From contig CAIPZV010000002.1 of the NCBI GenBank assembly GCA_903869595.1, positions 1 through 64,000 of the forward strand: 64,000 nucleotides of DNA, read 5' to 3'. Below, in pieces: positions 44,196-52,782 of this stretch. The number at the start of each line of letters is the position of its first letter. The stretch's first letter is position 1. The stretch comes from an uncultured beta proteobacterium (GTDB taxonomy: Bacteria; Pseudomonadota; Gammaproteobacteria; Burkholderiales; Burkholderiaceae_C). The translations under genes were made by a program, and so were the position numbers. The notes beneath the pieces are model-generated. The model had not been told where the DNA came from, made no database searches, and worked only from the letters and a program-made list of their open reading frames with translations.

Positions 44196-45802
44196 GGCCG
44201 CGGATTCTCATCGTTGACGACAGCATGACCTACCTGCAAGAGCTGGCCAGCCAGCTGCGCGAGGAGGACTATGTGGTGATCCTGGCAAGCTGTGGCGAGG
44301 AGGCGCTGGAACTGCTGGCGAATGAATCGGTGGACGGTATTTTGCTGGACCTCATCATGCCGGGGCTTTCTGGCCAAGAAGCCTGCAAGCGCATCAAGCA
44401 GCGGGCAGATTGGCGCGACGTTCCTCTCATCATGCTCACGGCGCACGACGAGCAGGATGCCATGATCGAATGCATCAATGCCGGCGCCGATGACTACATT
44501 GCCAAGTCGGCGGATTTTGAAGTGCTCAAGGTTCGTTTGCGCGCGCAGCTGCGGCGCAAACACTTCGAGGATGAAAACCATCGCTTCCGCGAAAAGCTGG
44601 TGCGCAGCGAGACCGAGGCCACCGCGCGCATACAGATGGACGCGGAACGGGAAAAGCTCGACCAGCGCCTGCGCGATCAACAGTTCTACACCCGCTCGCT
44701 ATTTGAATCCAATATCGATGCGCTGATGACCACCGACCCGGCAGGCATCATCACCGATGTGAACCATCAAATGGAGTTACTGACCGAGTGCACGCGTGAT
44801 GAGTTGATTGGTGCCCCGTTTAGTCGCTACTTTACCGATCCAGAGCGGGCCGAGGCAAGCATCAAGCTGGTGCTGATTCATAAAAAACTCACCAACTATG
44901 AGCTCACCGTGCGCACCAGGGGCCGCAAGGAAACCGTGGTGTCTTTTAACACGGCCACTTTTTACGACCGCTACCGAAACCTGCAAGGCGTGTTTTCCGC
45001 GGCGCGTGACATCACCGAGCGCAAGCTTTTTGATCAAGTGCTTCTGCAAAAAAATGTGGAATTGGAAAATGCAAAGTCGGTGGCGGAAAAGGCCAACCTC
45101 GCCAAGTCGGATTTCTTGTCCAGCATGAGCCATGAACTGCGCACCCCCCTCAATGCGATCCTGGGCTTCACACAAATCATTGAACGCAGCGCGCCCTTAC
45201 CGACGCCAGCAACGCAGCAAAATCTGGAAGAAATTCTCAAGGCAGGCTGGTACCTGCTGGACTTGATCAACGAAATTTTGGATCTGGCGCAGATTGAGTC
45301 TGGTCAAGGCAAAGTGTTCATGGAGCCGGTTTCGCTGGCCGCTGTCATGCTTGAATGCCAAGGCATGATGGAGCCACAAGCAAACGCGCGTGGCATCCGC
45401 ATGACGTTTCCACGTTTCGAGCTTCCTCCCACCTTGGTGCATGCAGACCGCACTCGGCTCAAACAGGTGCTGATCAACCTGCTATTTAACGCAATCAAAT
45501 ACAACACACCCGCCGGCTCGGTCGCCGTGGAGTGCACCTTGCATCCGCCAAATTCAATGCGAATAAGCGTTCGGGACAACGGGCAGGGCATGACTCCAGA
45601 AAAATTTGCCCAGCTTTTTCAGCCCTTTAACCGTCTGGGCAAAGAAAGCGGCTCCGAGCAAGGCACCGGCATCGGCGTGGTGGTAACCAAGCGACTGGTT
45701 GAACTCATGGGCGGCACCATCGGCGCGCAAAGTACGGTGGGGGTGGGCAGCGAGTTTTGGTTCGAGTTGCGTTTGGTAAACGCGCCTTTGCCCGCAGATT
45801 AG
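44192..45802 (+). CDS. REC-PAS hybrid histidine kinase, likely output protein of the chemosensory operon
   Basis: A 536-residue cytoplasmic protein (no membrane helix). Receiver domain 1-120 with Asp53 (LLDLIMPGLSG), a coiled-coil linker (125-165), a PAS domain (about 168-280; DALMTTDPAGIITDVNHQME ... ARDITERK), a HisKA box with His314 (SMSHELRTPLNAILGF) and a HATPase domain (N-box NLLFNAIKYN 429-438, DNGQGM 462-467, GTGIGVVV 491-498). The ATG overlaps the cheB stop (ATGA). It occupies the slot of the WspR diguanylate cyclase; CheA is therefore expected to phosphorylate its REC, which would control the kinase. Its own target is not in this window. Confidence 0.93.
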   Translation: MRPRILIVDDSMTYLQELASQLREEDYVVILASCGEEALELLANESVDGILLDLIMPGLSGQEACKRIKQRADWRDVPLIMLTAHDEQDAMIECINAGADDYIAKSADFEVLKVRLRAQLRRKHFEDENHRFREKLVRSETEATARIQMDAEREKLDQRLRDQQFYTRSLFESNIDALMTTDPAGIITDVNHQMELLTECTRDELIGAPFSRYFTDPERAEASIKLVLIHKKLTNYELTVRTRGRKETVVSFNTATFYDRYRNLQGVFSAARDITERKLFDQVLLQKNVELENAKSVAEKANLAKSDFLSSMSHELRTPLNAILGFTQIIERSAPLPTPATQQNLEEILKAGWYLLDLINEILDLAQIESGQGKVFMEPVSLAAVMLECQGMMEPQANARGIRMTFPRFELPPTLVHADRTRLKQVLINLLFNAIKYNTPAGSVAVECTLHPPNSMRISVRDNGQGMTPEKFAQLFQPFNRLGKESGSEQGTGIGVVVTKRLVELMGGTIGAQSTVGVGSEFWFELRLVNAPLPAD

Positions 45803-45806
45803 AGGC

Positions 45807-45872
45807 CTAGCAGCACGCATCTTTGTACTCCTTGCACTCACACGCTTTTGGTAGCGCAGTACTGCGTAGACT
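45807..45872 (-). pseudogene. Degenerate 3' end related to the secreted-protein gene at 47187
   Basis: On the minus strand this reads LRSTALPKACECKEYKDACC and a TAG at 45807-45809, closely paralleling the C-terminus LRTTVLPSAPECREHKGTCW of the exported protein whose stop is at 47187. Nothing of the rest of that protein is recognisable upstream. It is a decayed relic of a second copy, lying on the other side of the UPF0149 gene. Confidence 0.6.
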
Positions 45873-45903
45873 CGTTGTTTTTGCCTATCGGCAAGTATAA
45901 AAA

Positions 45904-45954
45904 CCAATTAACCTTGCAAATTGTCGATCAGACTGGCAATTTGCAAGGTTAATT
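45904..45954. repeat. Perfect 19-bp inverted repeat
   Basis: CAATTAACCTTGCAAATTG (45904-45922) is the exact reverse complement of 45936-45954, with a 13-base spacer. It lies in the 276-bp gap between the hybrid histidine kinase and the UPF0149 gene. There is no T-run on either side, so a simple intrinsic terminator is doubtful; a bidirectional transcript end, a regulator binding site or an element end are alternatives. Confidence 0.75.
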
Positions 45955-46078
45955 GAGGCCAACCGGATCGAAATTTCAGGCATGCTGATGCGAAGCGGCT
46001 AGGTGCCGTGCAAGCCCCCGTAGTGGTACTTGCCTAGGGCCATCGAGCCACGGCGCGTGCCAATTTAAGATGTAAGGC

Positions 46079-47104
46079 ATGACTGAAGACATCGATATCA
46101 TCCACTCGCCCCTCGAGCAGACCTACAACGCTGAGGGCCATAGCGTGCAAATCCAAATCTACCGCAGCATGAATAGCCAATGGGTTCTTGAAGTGGTGGA
46201 TGAAACCGGTACGTCCACCGTGTGGGATGATCTATTTGCGACGGACACACAAGCACTAGCAGCCGCCCTGACGGCTATCCAAGCTGAGGGCATTGGCAAC
46301 TTCATAGACAACGCCCAGACGCAGGCCCTTGGCGCAGCCCCGGATTTGATGAAAGCACTTGCGCAAGACAAGTTTCAGCCCAGCGCCCAAGAAGTGCAGG
46401 ACATCATGACGCCCCTGTCGGAAGAGGAACTGGACGAACTCGATAATTTTTTGCTTTACGGCGTGGACGATGACGAAGGCATGACCTTGGAAGCATTGGA
46501 CGGTTATTTGCACGCCATTGCGATTGGACCGCAAACCATCATGCCCAGCCAGTGGCTGCCCAAGGTGTGGGGCGAAGGCAGCACCCAGTTGCCGCCCACA
46601 GGAGACATCGATCAACTCAATCACATCATGGCCTTGGTCATGCGGCACTACAACAGCATCATTTCTGGCTTTCACCACAATCCCCCATTTACAGCGCCGC
46701 ACTGGAGCATCCACCAATATGACAACGGCGAGTTTGAAGAGGCAGAGGTATGGGCCTATGGCTTTACCGAAGGTGTGGCACTTCAGCGCGACGCTTGGCA
46801 GCCCTTATTCGACAGCCCCGAGGGTCGGCAGTGGTACAGGCCTATAGGTCTGCTAGGCGAAGACAATTTTTCTGCCGACCAAGATGCACTGACCACCACA
46901 CCCGCGCAGCGGGAACAATTGGCAATGCAGATTGAAGACAGCTTGGTGAACATCCACGCCTTATGGTTGCCGCTGCGCGAGGCCACCTATGAGCGGGAAA
47001 TGTCCAAACGCTTGCGCGCCAAAGTGGGGCGCAACGAGCCCTGCCCCTGCGGCAGTGGCAAGAAGTTTAAGAAATGCTGCGGCTTCGCCAGCGAGCTGCA
47101 CTGA
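46079..47104 (+). CDS. UPF0149/YecA-family protein with SEC-C metal-binding motif
   Basis: A 341-residue protein. The N-terminal 80 residues are not recognised ([20 protein letters not shown]). The central UPF0149/YecA region runs from about 115 to 290 ([42 protein letters not shown]). The C-terminus is a SEC-C zinc finger, [19 protein letters not shown], as in SecA, which binds zinc and often mediates ribosome or SecB contacts. Acidic overall, cytoplasmic. Function of such YecA-like proteins is largely unknown. ATG at 46079 has GTAAGG upstream. Stands alone. Confidence 0.88.
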   Translation: MTEDIDIIHSPLEQTYNAEGHSVQIQIYRSMNSQWVLEVVDETGTSTVWDDLFATDTQALAAALTAIQAEGIGNFIDNAQTQALGAAPDLMKALAQDKFQPSAQEVQDIMTPLSEEELDELDNFLLYGVDDDEGMTLEALDGYLHAIAIGPQTIMPSQWLPKVWGEGSTQLPPTGDIDQLNHIMALVMRHYNSIISGFHHNPPFTAPHWSIHQYDNGEFEEAEVWAYGFTEGVALQRDAWQPLFDSPEGRQWYRPIGLLGEDNFSADQDALTTTPAQREQLAMQIEDSLVNIHALWLPLREATYEREMSKRLRAKVGRNEPCPCGSGKKFKKCCGFASELH

Positions 47105-47186
47105 CCTCAGCTAGAACCCCTGGAATAGCAGCAGGATGCAAGGCCAAGGGGGCGGCAAGCCACAACAGACCTTTGGGCGACTCCCC

Positions 47187-47606
47187 CTACCAACAAGTAC
47201 CTTTGTGTTCTCTGCACTCCGGCGCACTTGGTAGCACCGTGGTGCGCAGGTAAATGACACCACTGTCTTTCACCCGGTACACATGGATAGGCGCACAGGC
47301 TCCGCAGTAACCGGCAGCTTTGCTGGATTCTTCAATCTCTAAATGGCCTTGGCGCAATTTGAATTCGAAGTTGCAGCCCTGAATATTGTTTTCCTTGCCA
47401 TGGATGCGCGTATAGGCTTTGCCGCAGGCCTGGTAGGCGAACAACTGCGTCTCGTAGCCAAACTCCATGCCCTTGTACTGGCCCACGCCCGTGCCTATGC
47501 CGTCATTGAAGGTTTCGGTCATGCGCAAGGGCGGCTCTTTGGCCGTGGCGATGGTTGTGGCCAGGCACAGGGCCAGCAGTAAACATGGGGCAAACATAGC
47601 GCGCAT
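47187..47606 (-). CDS. Small cysteine-rich exported protein of unknown function
   Basis: A 139-residue protein with a signal peptide (MFAPCLLLALCLATTIATA, cleavage before KEPP). The mature part has a regular set of cysteines (YQACGKAY, IQGCNFEF, GYCGACAP, ECREHKGTCW), suggesting disulfides. No recognised family. ATG at 47606 or 47597 both precede the hydrophobic core; the frame is open to 47645. A degenerate copy of its 3' end lies at 45807, so a duplication or rearrangement around the UPF0149 gene has occurred. Confidence 0.7.
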   Translation of the reverse strand: MRAMFAPCLLLALCLATTIATAKEPPLRMTETFNDGIGTGVGQYKGMEFGYETQLFAYQACGKAYTRIHGKENNIQGCNFEFKLRQGHLEIEESSKAAGYCGACAPIHVYRVKDSGVIYLRTTVLPSAPECREHKGTCW

Positions 47607-47706
47607 ATCGAACGAGGATAGCCGCATCAAACCCACCAGTACCAATGGCGGCGAGATTGCGTGAATACCGCAATGAAAAGGTTGCTAACCTCAACCGCAC
47701 GAACCC

Positions 47707-48489
47707 TCAAAACCTCTCCATATAAGGCCGTAAATCCAGCTCATGCGTCCAGGCGTCGCGGGGCTGTTGGTGCAGCATCCAGTAGGCGTCGGCGATGTGG
47801 TCGGGGTTGAGAATGCCGTCTTGCGCTTTGAGGGCGTAGCGCTCGGGGAACAGGGAGCGGATGAACTCGGTGTCGATGGCGCCGTCGATGATGGTATGCG
47901 CTACGTGCACGCCCATCGGCCACAGTTCGCGGGCCATGCTTTGGGCCAGGGCGCGCAAGGCCATCTTGCCTCCCGAAAAACCCGCAAAGTTAGCACTGCC
48001 GCGCAGCGAGGCGGTGGCGCCGGTAAAAATGATGCTGCCCTTGTGTGCGACGCCCTGCCCGCTCGCGGCATCTGGCCCGGCGCCGGCCGCAGCGTCTGGC
48101 CGCGCCACCATGCGCTTGGCCACTTCGCGCCCGGTCAGGAAACCGGCCAGGCAGGCCATTTCCCACATCTTGGTGTAGCGGCGCGCGGTCTCGGTCAGGA
48201 TGCTGCTCGGCGAATTGGCGCCGATGTTGAACACCAGCACCTCAATCGGCCCGATCTGCGTTTCGATGTGCTCTACCAGCGCAATCACTTCGTCCTCTTT
48301 GCGCGCATCCGAGCCAAAGCCGTAAGCGATGCCGCCTGCGGCGCGAATGTCTTCCAGCAGGGGCTGTAGTTTGTCTAATGTGCGCCGGGTAGCGCAGACG
48401 GTATAGCCCTCGCGGGCAAAGCGGCGGGCCACGGCGCCGCCCGTGGCATCACCCGCGCCTATCACCAAACAGACTTTGGCTTGCGACAT
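47707..48489 (-). CDS. Short-chain dehydrogenase/reductase family protein, atypical active site
   Basis: A 260-residue SDR from the ATG at 48489. The cofactor motif is present in altered form (CLVIGAGDATGGAVARRFA). The usual NNAG is NIGA, and the catalytic Tyr-x3-Lys appears as FSGGK (GFSGGKMALRALAQSM), so the Tyr is replaced by Phe. The catalytic Ser is also not where expected (IIFTGATASLRG). It may be a non-classical or non-catalytic SDR. The stop/start layout places it 11 bp downstream of the DUF1330 gene on the same strand, facing the acyl-CoA carboxylase genes. Confidence 0.87.
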   Translation of the reverse strand: MSQAKVCLVIGAGDATGGAVARRFAREGYTVCATRRTLDKLQPLLEDIRAAGGIAYGFGSDARKEDEVIALVEHIETQIGPIEVLVFNIGANSPSSILTETARRYTKMWEMACLAGFLTGREVAKRMVARPDAAAGAGPDAASGQGVAHKGSIIFTGATASLRGSANFAGFSGGKMALRALAQSMARELWPMGVHVAHTIIDGAIDTEFIRSLFPERYALKAQDGILNPDHIADAYWMLHQQPRDAWTHELDLRPYMERF

Positions 48490-48499
48490 GGTGTAGCCC

Positions 48500-48814
48500 T
48501 TACGCACGGGGCGGCAGGCCGCGCACCAGGGTTAAAAATTCCAGCGCAGTACCGGCGCGGCGGTGTTCGGATAAGGCTTGGTATTCGGGGTCGGCAAACC
48601 AGGCGCGGGCTTTGTCTTCGGACGGGAACTTAAAAATAATCATGCGCCCGCCGCGCGGCGCCGTGCCTTCCAGATGCACTGGCGCATCATCAAAAGTGAT
48701 GAACTCGCCGCCATAGCGCTTAAGGATGGGGAAAAAGCCTTTTTCATACTGGCGGTAAGCGCCCGCGTCGGTCACTTGCAGGTTGACGACGGCATACACA
48801 GCGATATCACTCAT
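48500..48814 (-). CDS. DUF1330 domain protein
   Basis: A 104-residue dimeric alpha/beta-barrel protein: AVYAVVNLQVTDAGAYRQYE, PILKRYGGEFITFDDAPVHL, and the signature MIIFKFPSEDKARAWFADPE then YQAL. DUF1330 proteins resemble small ligand-binding or isomerase-like ferredoxin folds of unknown function. The ATG at 48814 is preceded by GGAACTAGCT, a good ribosome binding site. The longer frame to 49255 is rejected because it overlaps the carboxylase gene antisense. Divergent from the acyl-CoA carboxylase genes. Confidence 0.9.
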   Translation of the reverse strand: MSDIAVYAVVNLQVTDAGAYRQYEKGFFPILKRYGGEFITFDDAPVHLEGTAPRGGRMIIFKFPSEDKARAWFADPEYQALSEHRRAGTALEFLTLVRGLPPRA

Positions 48815-49055
48815 AGCTAGTTCCTTTGAAAAAAACTGGGTAGAAACCCTAGGCGCATTGCCACTTTGCAGGGCGTTGTAGCAGTGGGCTTGCGGCCCTA
48901 TTGTCTTGCGCGCGACAGCAAGGCTATCGCCTTGCAGCAGACAAGCCCACAGCCCAGCGCGCAAGAGGCCGAAGCCCGCATGAATCTTATAAGATGCATT
49001 CAAACAGCGCCTGCGGCCAGCGGCCCAGCGCCCACACATAACGAGGAGTTCGGAC

Positions 49056-50681
49056 ATGCCCGTGATAGAGAGCCAGGTCGATACGCTTGGCGAGGCCTTT
49101 GAGCGCAACCGCGCAGACATGCTCAAAGCCCTGGCCGGAGTGCGCGCCGTAGAGGACAAGGTGCGCGCCACCGAGGCCGAAAAGCAGCCCAAGTTCCACA
49201 AGCGCGGCCAGCTGATGCCGCGCGAGCGGGTGAACCTGCTGCTGGACCGAGGCACGCCTTTTCTAGAAATCTCTACCCTGGCCGGTTACAAGCAGCACGA
49301 CGACAAAGACGGCTCGCTGGCCGGGGGCAATAGTATTTGCGGCATCGGCTATGTGTGTGGCGTGCGCACTATGGTGACGGCGTCCAACAGCGCCATCAAA
49401 GGCGGCACCATCACGCCTTGGGGCTTGCGCAAAAGCCTGCGCATGCAAGACATTGCCATGAAGCAAAAGCTGCCCATCGTCAGCCTGCTGGAATCAGGCG
49501 GCGCCAATTTACTGTACCAGGCCGAAATCTTTATCGACGGTGGCACCACCTTTGCCAACCAGGCCATGCTGTCGGCAGCGGGCGTGCCGCAAATTACCGT
49601 GGTGCATGGGTCTAGTACGGCGGGCGGCGCTTATGTGCCAGGTTTGTCGGACTACAGCATCATGGTGCGCAAAAACGCCAAGGTGTTTTTGGCCGGGCCG
49701 CCGCTGCTCAAAGCGGCCACCGGCGAGGTGGCGGGCGACGAGGAACTGGGCGGTGCTGAGATGCATGCGCAGGTGACCGGCACCGCCGAGTTTTTGGCCG
49801 AGAGCGATGGCGACGGCATCCGCCTGGCGCGCGAGGTGATGGCCAGCCTGGACTGGAATAAGCACCGCCCGCAGTTTGCCGACGCGCCGGTGCAAGCACC
49901 GCTCTACAGCCCGGACGAACTCTGCGGCGTGGTGCCCGTGGACTACCGCCAGCCTTACGACTGCCGCGAAGTGATCGCCCGTATCGTCGATGGCAGCGAG
50001 TTTTTAGACTTTAAAAGCGAATACGACAACCAAACCATTTGCGGGCGGGCGCGCATCCACGGCATGCAAGTGGGCATCTTGGGCAACAACGGCCCGATTA
50101 CCGCCAAAGGCGCGACCAAGGCCGGGCAGTTCATCCAGCTATGCGACCAGGCCGATATTCCGCTGGTGTTTTTGATGAACACCACCGGCTACATGGTGGG
50201 CACCGAAAGCGAGCAAGGCGGCATCGTCAAACACGGCAGCAAGATGATTCAGGCCGTGGCCAATGTGCGCGTGCCGCGTATTACGGTGGTGATTGGCGCT
50301 TCCTTTGGCGCGGGTAATTACGGCATGTCCGGGCGGGGTTTTCGGCCGGACTTTATTTTTGCCTGGCCCAATGCGCGCACTGCCGTCATGGGCGGCGAAC
50401 AAGCGGCCAAAGTGCTGTCCATCGTCAACCGCGAAAAAATCTTAAAAGAAGGCCGCGAACCGACTGCCGACGAGGAAAGCAAATTTGCCTTTATGGAAGG
50501 CGCCGTAATCCACCAGTTTGACCGCGACTCGCAAGCGCTGTCGGGCACCTCGCGCTTGTACGACGACGGCCTGATAGACCCGCGCGACACCCGCCGCGTA
50601 CTCGCCATGACCCTGTCCATTTGCCGCGAAGGCCGCACCCGCCCGCTCAAGCCCAACAGCTTTGGCGTGGCGCGTTTTTAA
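49056..50681 (+). CDS. Acyl-CoA carboxylase, carboxyltransferase (beta) subunit
   Basis: A 541-residue carboxyltransferase of the methylcrotonyl-/geranyl-/propionyl-CoA carboxylase family, moving CO2 from carboxybiotin to an acyl-CoA. Both crotonase-like halves are visible: N-terminal LMPRERVNLLLDRGTPFLEI, GGGTITPW-type loop (IKGGTITPWGLRKS), SSTAGGAYVPGLSDY (oxyanion region) and C-terminal GATKAGQFIQLCDQADIPLV, VIGASFGAGNYGMSGRGF and GGEQAAKVL. The FGAGNYGM(S/C)GR motif is usual in methylcrotonyl and geranyl enzymes, favouring a branched unsaturated substrate (inference). The biotinylated alpha subunit gene follows 88 bp later. Confidence 0.93.
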   Translation: MPVIESQVDTLGEAFERNRADMLKALAGVRAVEDKVRATEAEKQPKFHKRGQLMPRERVNLLLDRGTPFLEISTLAGYKQHDDKDGSLAGGNSICGIGYVCGVRTMVTASNSAIKGGTITPWGLRKSLRMQDIAMKQKLPIVSLLESGGANLLYQAEIFIDGGTTFANQAMLSAAGVPQITVVHGSSTAGGAYVPGLSDYSIMVRKNAKVFLAGPPLLKAATGEVAGDEELGGAEMHAQVTGTAEFLAESDGDGIRLAREVMASLDWNKHRPQFADAPVQAPLYSPDELCGVVPVDYRQPYDCREVIARIVDGSEFLDFKSEYDNQTICGRARIHGMQVGILGNNGPITAKGATKAGQFIQLCDQADIPLVFLMNTTGYMVGTESEQGGIVKHGSKMIQAVANVRVPRITVVIGASFGAGNYGMSGRGFRPDFIFAWPNARTAVMGGEQAAKVLSIVNREKILKEGREPTADEESKFAFMEGAVIHQFDRDSQALSGTSRLYDDGLIDPRDTRRVLAMTLSICREGRTRPLKPNSFGVARF

Positions 50682-50769
50682 ATGTGCGCGCAAACCATGA
50701 CACACCCCAACACAAGCCCTGCCCTGCGCCACGCGCACAAGGCCTCTCGTTTTGCAACAGGAGCAGCGC

Positions 50770-52782
50770 ATGCTGTTTGACAAAGTATTGATAGCCAACC
50801 GGGGCGAGATCGCGGTGCGCATCATCCGTGGGTGCCAGCGCATGGGCTACCGCACGGTGGCGGTGTATTCCGAAGCGGACCGCGACGCGCCGCACGTGGC
50901 CCTGGCCGACGAGGCGATTTGCATAGGCCAAGCGCCAGCGCAGGAATCGTATCTATCCATCGACAAATTAATTGCCGCAGCACAAAGCAGCGGCGCGGGC
51001 GCCATCCACCCCGGCTATGGCTTTCTGTCCGAGCGCGCAGCGTTTGCCCAAGCGGTGCAAGACGCCGGCTTGGTGTTTATCGGCCCAGACCCGCAGGCCA
51101 TCGAGGCCATGGGCAACAAGAGCGCCTCCAAAATCCGCATGCTGGCGGCGGGCGTGCCCTGCGTGCCGGGCTACCAGGGCGATGACCAAAGCGACGACAC
51201 ATTGGTGGCCGAGGCGCAACAAGTGGGTCTGCCGGTGATGGTGAAAGCCGCAGCAGGCGGCGGCGGGCGCGGTATGCGTTTGGTGCACGATGCGCAAGAT
51301 TTGTTGGCCGCCATCCAGTCCGCCCGCAGTGAAGCGAGCAATGCTTTTGGCGACGGGCAGCTGCTGATTGAAAAAGCCGTGTTGCATGCGCGGCATGTGG
51401 AGATTCAGGTCTTTGGCGATCGGCACGGTAATGTGGTGCATATTGGCGAGCGCGATTGCTCGGTGCAGCGGCGCAACCAAAAAGTGGTGGAGGAAGCGCC
51501 CAGCCCGGCGGTGGACGAAGATTTGCGCGCACGCATGGGCGCCGCCGCCGTAGCCGCAGCGCGGGCAGTGCACTACGTGGGCGCGGGCACGGTGGAATTT
51601 ATGCTGGCGCAAGACGGCAGCTTTTACTTTCTGGAGATGAACACGCGCTTGCAAGTAGAGCACCCGGTCACCGAAATTGTGTATGACCTGGACTTGGTGG
51701 AATGGCAATTGCGCGTGGCCCAGGACGAGGCGCTGCCGCTGGCGCAAGAGGCCATCAACGCACGACGCAAGGGCTGGGCGATGGAGGTGCGTTTGTGCAC
51801 CGAAGACCCGGCCAATAACTTTCTGCCGCAAACCGGCCCGCTGCTGGCTTGGCATGCGCCGCAAGGCGCAGGCATGCGTACCGACCACGGCCTGCGCCAA
51901 GGCGGCGTGGTCTCGCCCTATTACGACTCGATGCAAGCCAAGCTGATTGCCAGTGGCGACACACGCGAGCAGGCCTGCCGCACGCTCTTGCACATGCTGG
52001 ACCACACGGTGCTGCTGGGCGTGACCAGCAACCGCGACTACCTGCGCCAGATCATTGCGCACCCGGTGTTTGCGGCGGGCGATTTTTCCACCAGCTTTAT
52101 TGCTGAACACCTGAGCCCCGAAAGCTTTGCCGCCAGCCGCGTACCCACTGCGCTGCATAGTGCGCTGGCCGCCGTGCTTATTTACCGTAGCCAAGCGCTG
52201 GCTTTGCAGGCCGATGCCGGGCTGGATGTCGAACTGCTGGAGTGGCAAAGCTCGGCCCCGGCGCACGTGCCGCTGCTGCTGCAATGCGGCGAGCGCAAGC
52301 TGCGCGTCACCGTGGCCGCGCTGGGCCGGGGCGCTTACCGCCTGCAATTAGACGGGCAAACGCTGGACCTGGAAATTGTGTCTATGCAAGCGCCCACACT
52401 GCGCTTTATGCACCAAGGCCTGGACGCCCAGGCCGACTATGCGCTGGCGGGGAATATGGTGCATTTGTCACACGCCGGCCTGACCCTGAGCTACAACGAC
52501 ACCACGCTCGCCCCGGCCAGCAAAGACGCCGCAGGCAGCGACGGGCGCATGCTGGCGCCTATGGACGGCAAGATTTTGAAAGTGCTGGTGCAGCCCGGCG
52601 ACACGATTAGCAAAGGCCAAACCCTGGCAGTTTTAGAGGCCATGAAAATGGAATTTGCCATCAGCAGCGGCGTGGACAGCAGCGTGACCGCCGTGGCCTG
52701 CCAAGTGGGGCAACAAGTGAAAGCACGCCAGTTGCTAATCAGCCTGGCACCCACGCAAACCAAACAAGGAACACCGGCATGA
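50770..52782 (+). CDS. Acyl-CoA carboxylase, biotin carboxylase/BCCP (alpha) subunit
   Basis: A 670-residue ATP-dependent biotin carboxylase with fused carrier domain. N-terminal LFDKVLIANRGEIAVRII, HPGYGFLSERAAFAQA, the glycine-rich ATP loop KAAAGGGGRGMRLV, ERDCSVQRRNQKVVEEAPSP, and EMNTRLQVEHPVTE are intact. A linker domain follows, and the biotin attachment site is VLEAMKMEF near the C-terminus (Lys of EAMKM). The ATG at 50770 has ACAGGAG upstream; the TTG at 50752 is a less likely start. The stop overlaps the next gene's ATG (ATGA). Pairs with the beta subunit at 49056. Confidence 0.95.
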   Translation: MLFDKVLIANRGEIAVRIIRGCQRMGYRTVAVYSEADRDAPHVALADEAICIGQAPAQESYLSIDKLIAAAQSSGAGAIHPGYGFLSERAAFAQAVQDAGLVFIGPDPQAIEAMGNKSASKIRMLAAGVPCVPGYQGDDQSDDTLVAEAQQVGLPVMVKAAAGGGGRGMRLVHDAQDLLAAIQSARSEASNAFGDGQLLIEKAVLHARHVEIQVFGDRHGNVVHIGERDCSVQRRNQKVVEEAPSPAVDEDLRARMGAAAVAAARAVHYVGAGTVEFMLAQDGSFYFLEMNTRLQVEHPVTEIVYDLDLVEWQLRVAQDEALPLAQEAINARRKGWAMEVRLCTEDPANNFLPQTGPLLAWHAPQGAGMRTDHGLRQGGVVSPYYDSMQAKLIASGDTREQACRTLLHMLDHTVLLGVTSNRDYLRQIIAHPVFAAGDFSTSFIAEHLSPESFAASRVPTALHSALAAVLIYRSQALALQADAGLDVELLEWQSSAPAHVPLLLQCGERKLRVTVAALGRGAYRLQLDGQTLDLEIVSMQAPTLRFMHQGLDAQADYALAGNMVHLSHAGLTLSYNDTTLAPASKDAAGSDGRMLAPMDGKILKVLVQPGDTISKGQTLAVLEAMKMEFAISSGVDSSVTAVACQVGQQVKARQLLISLAPTQTKQGTPA

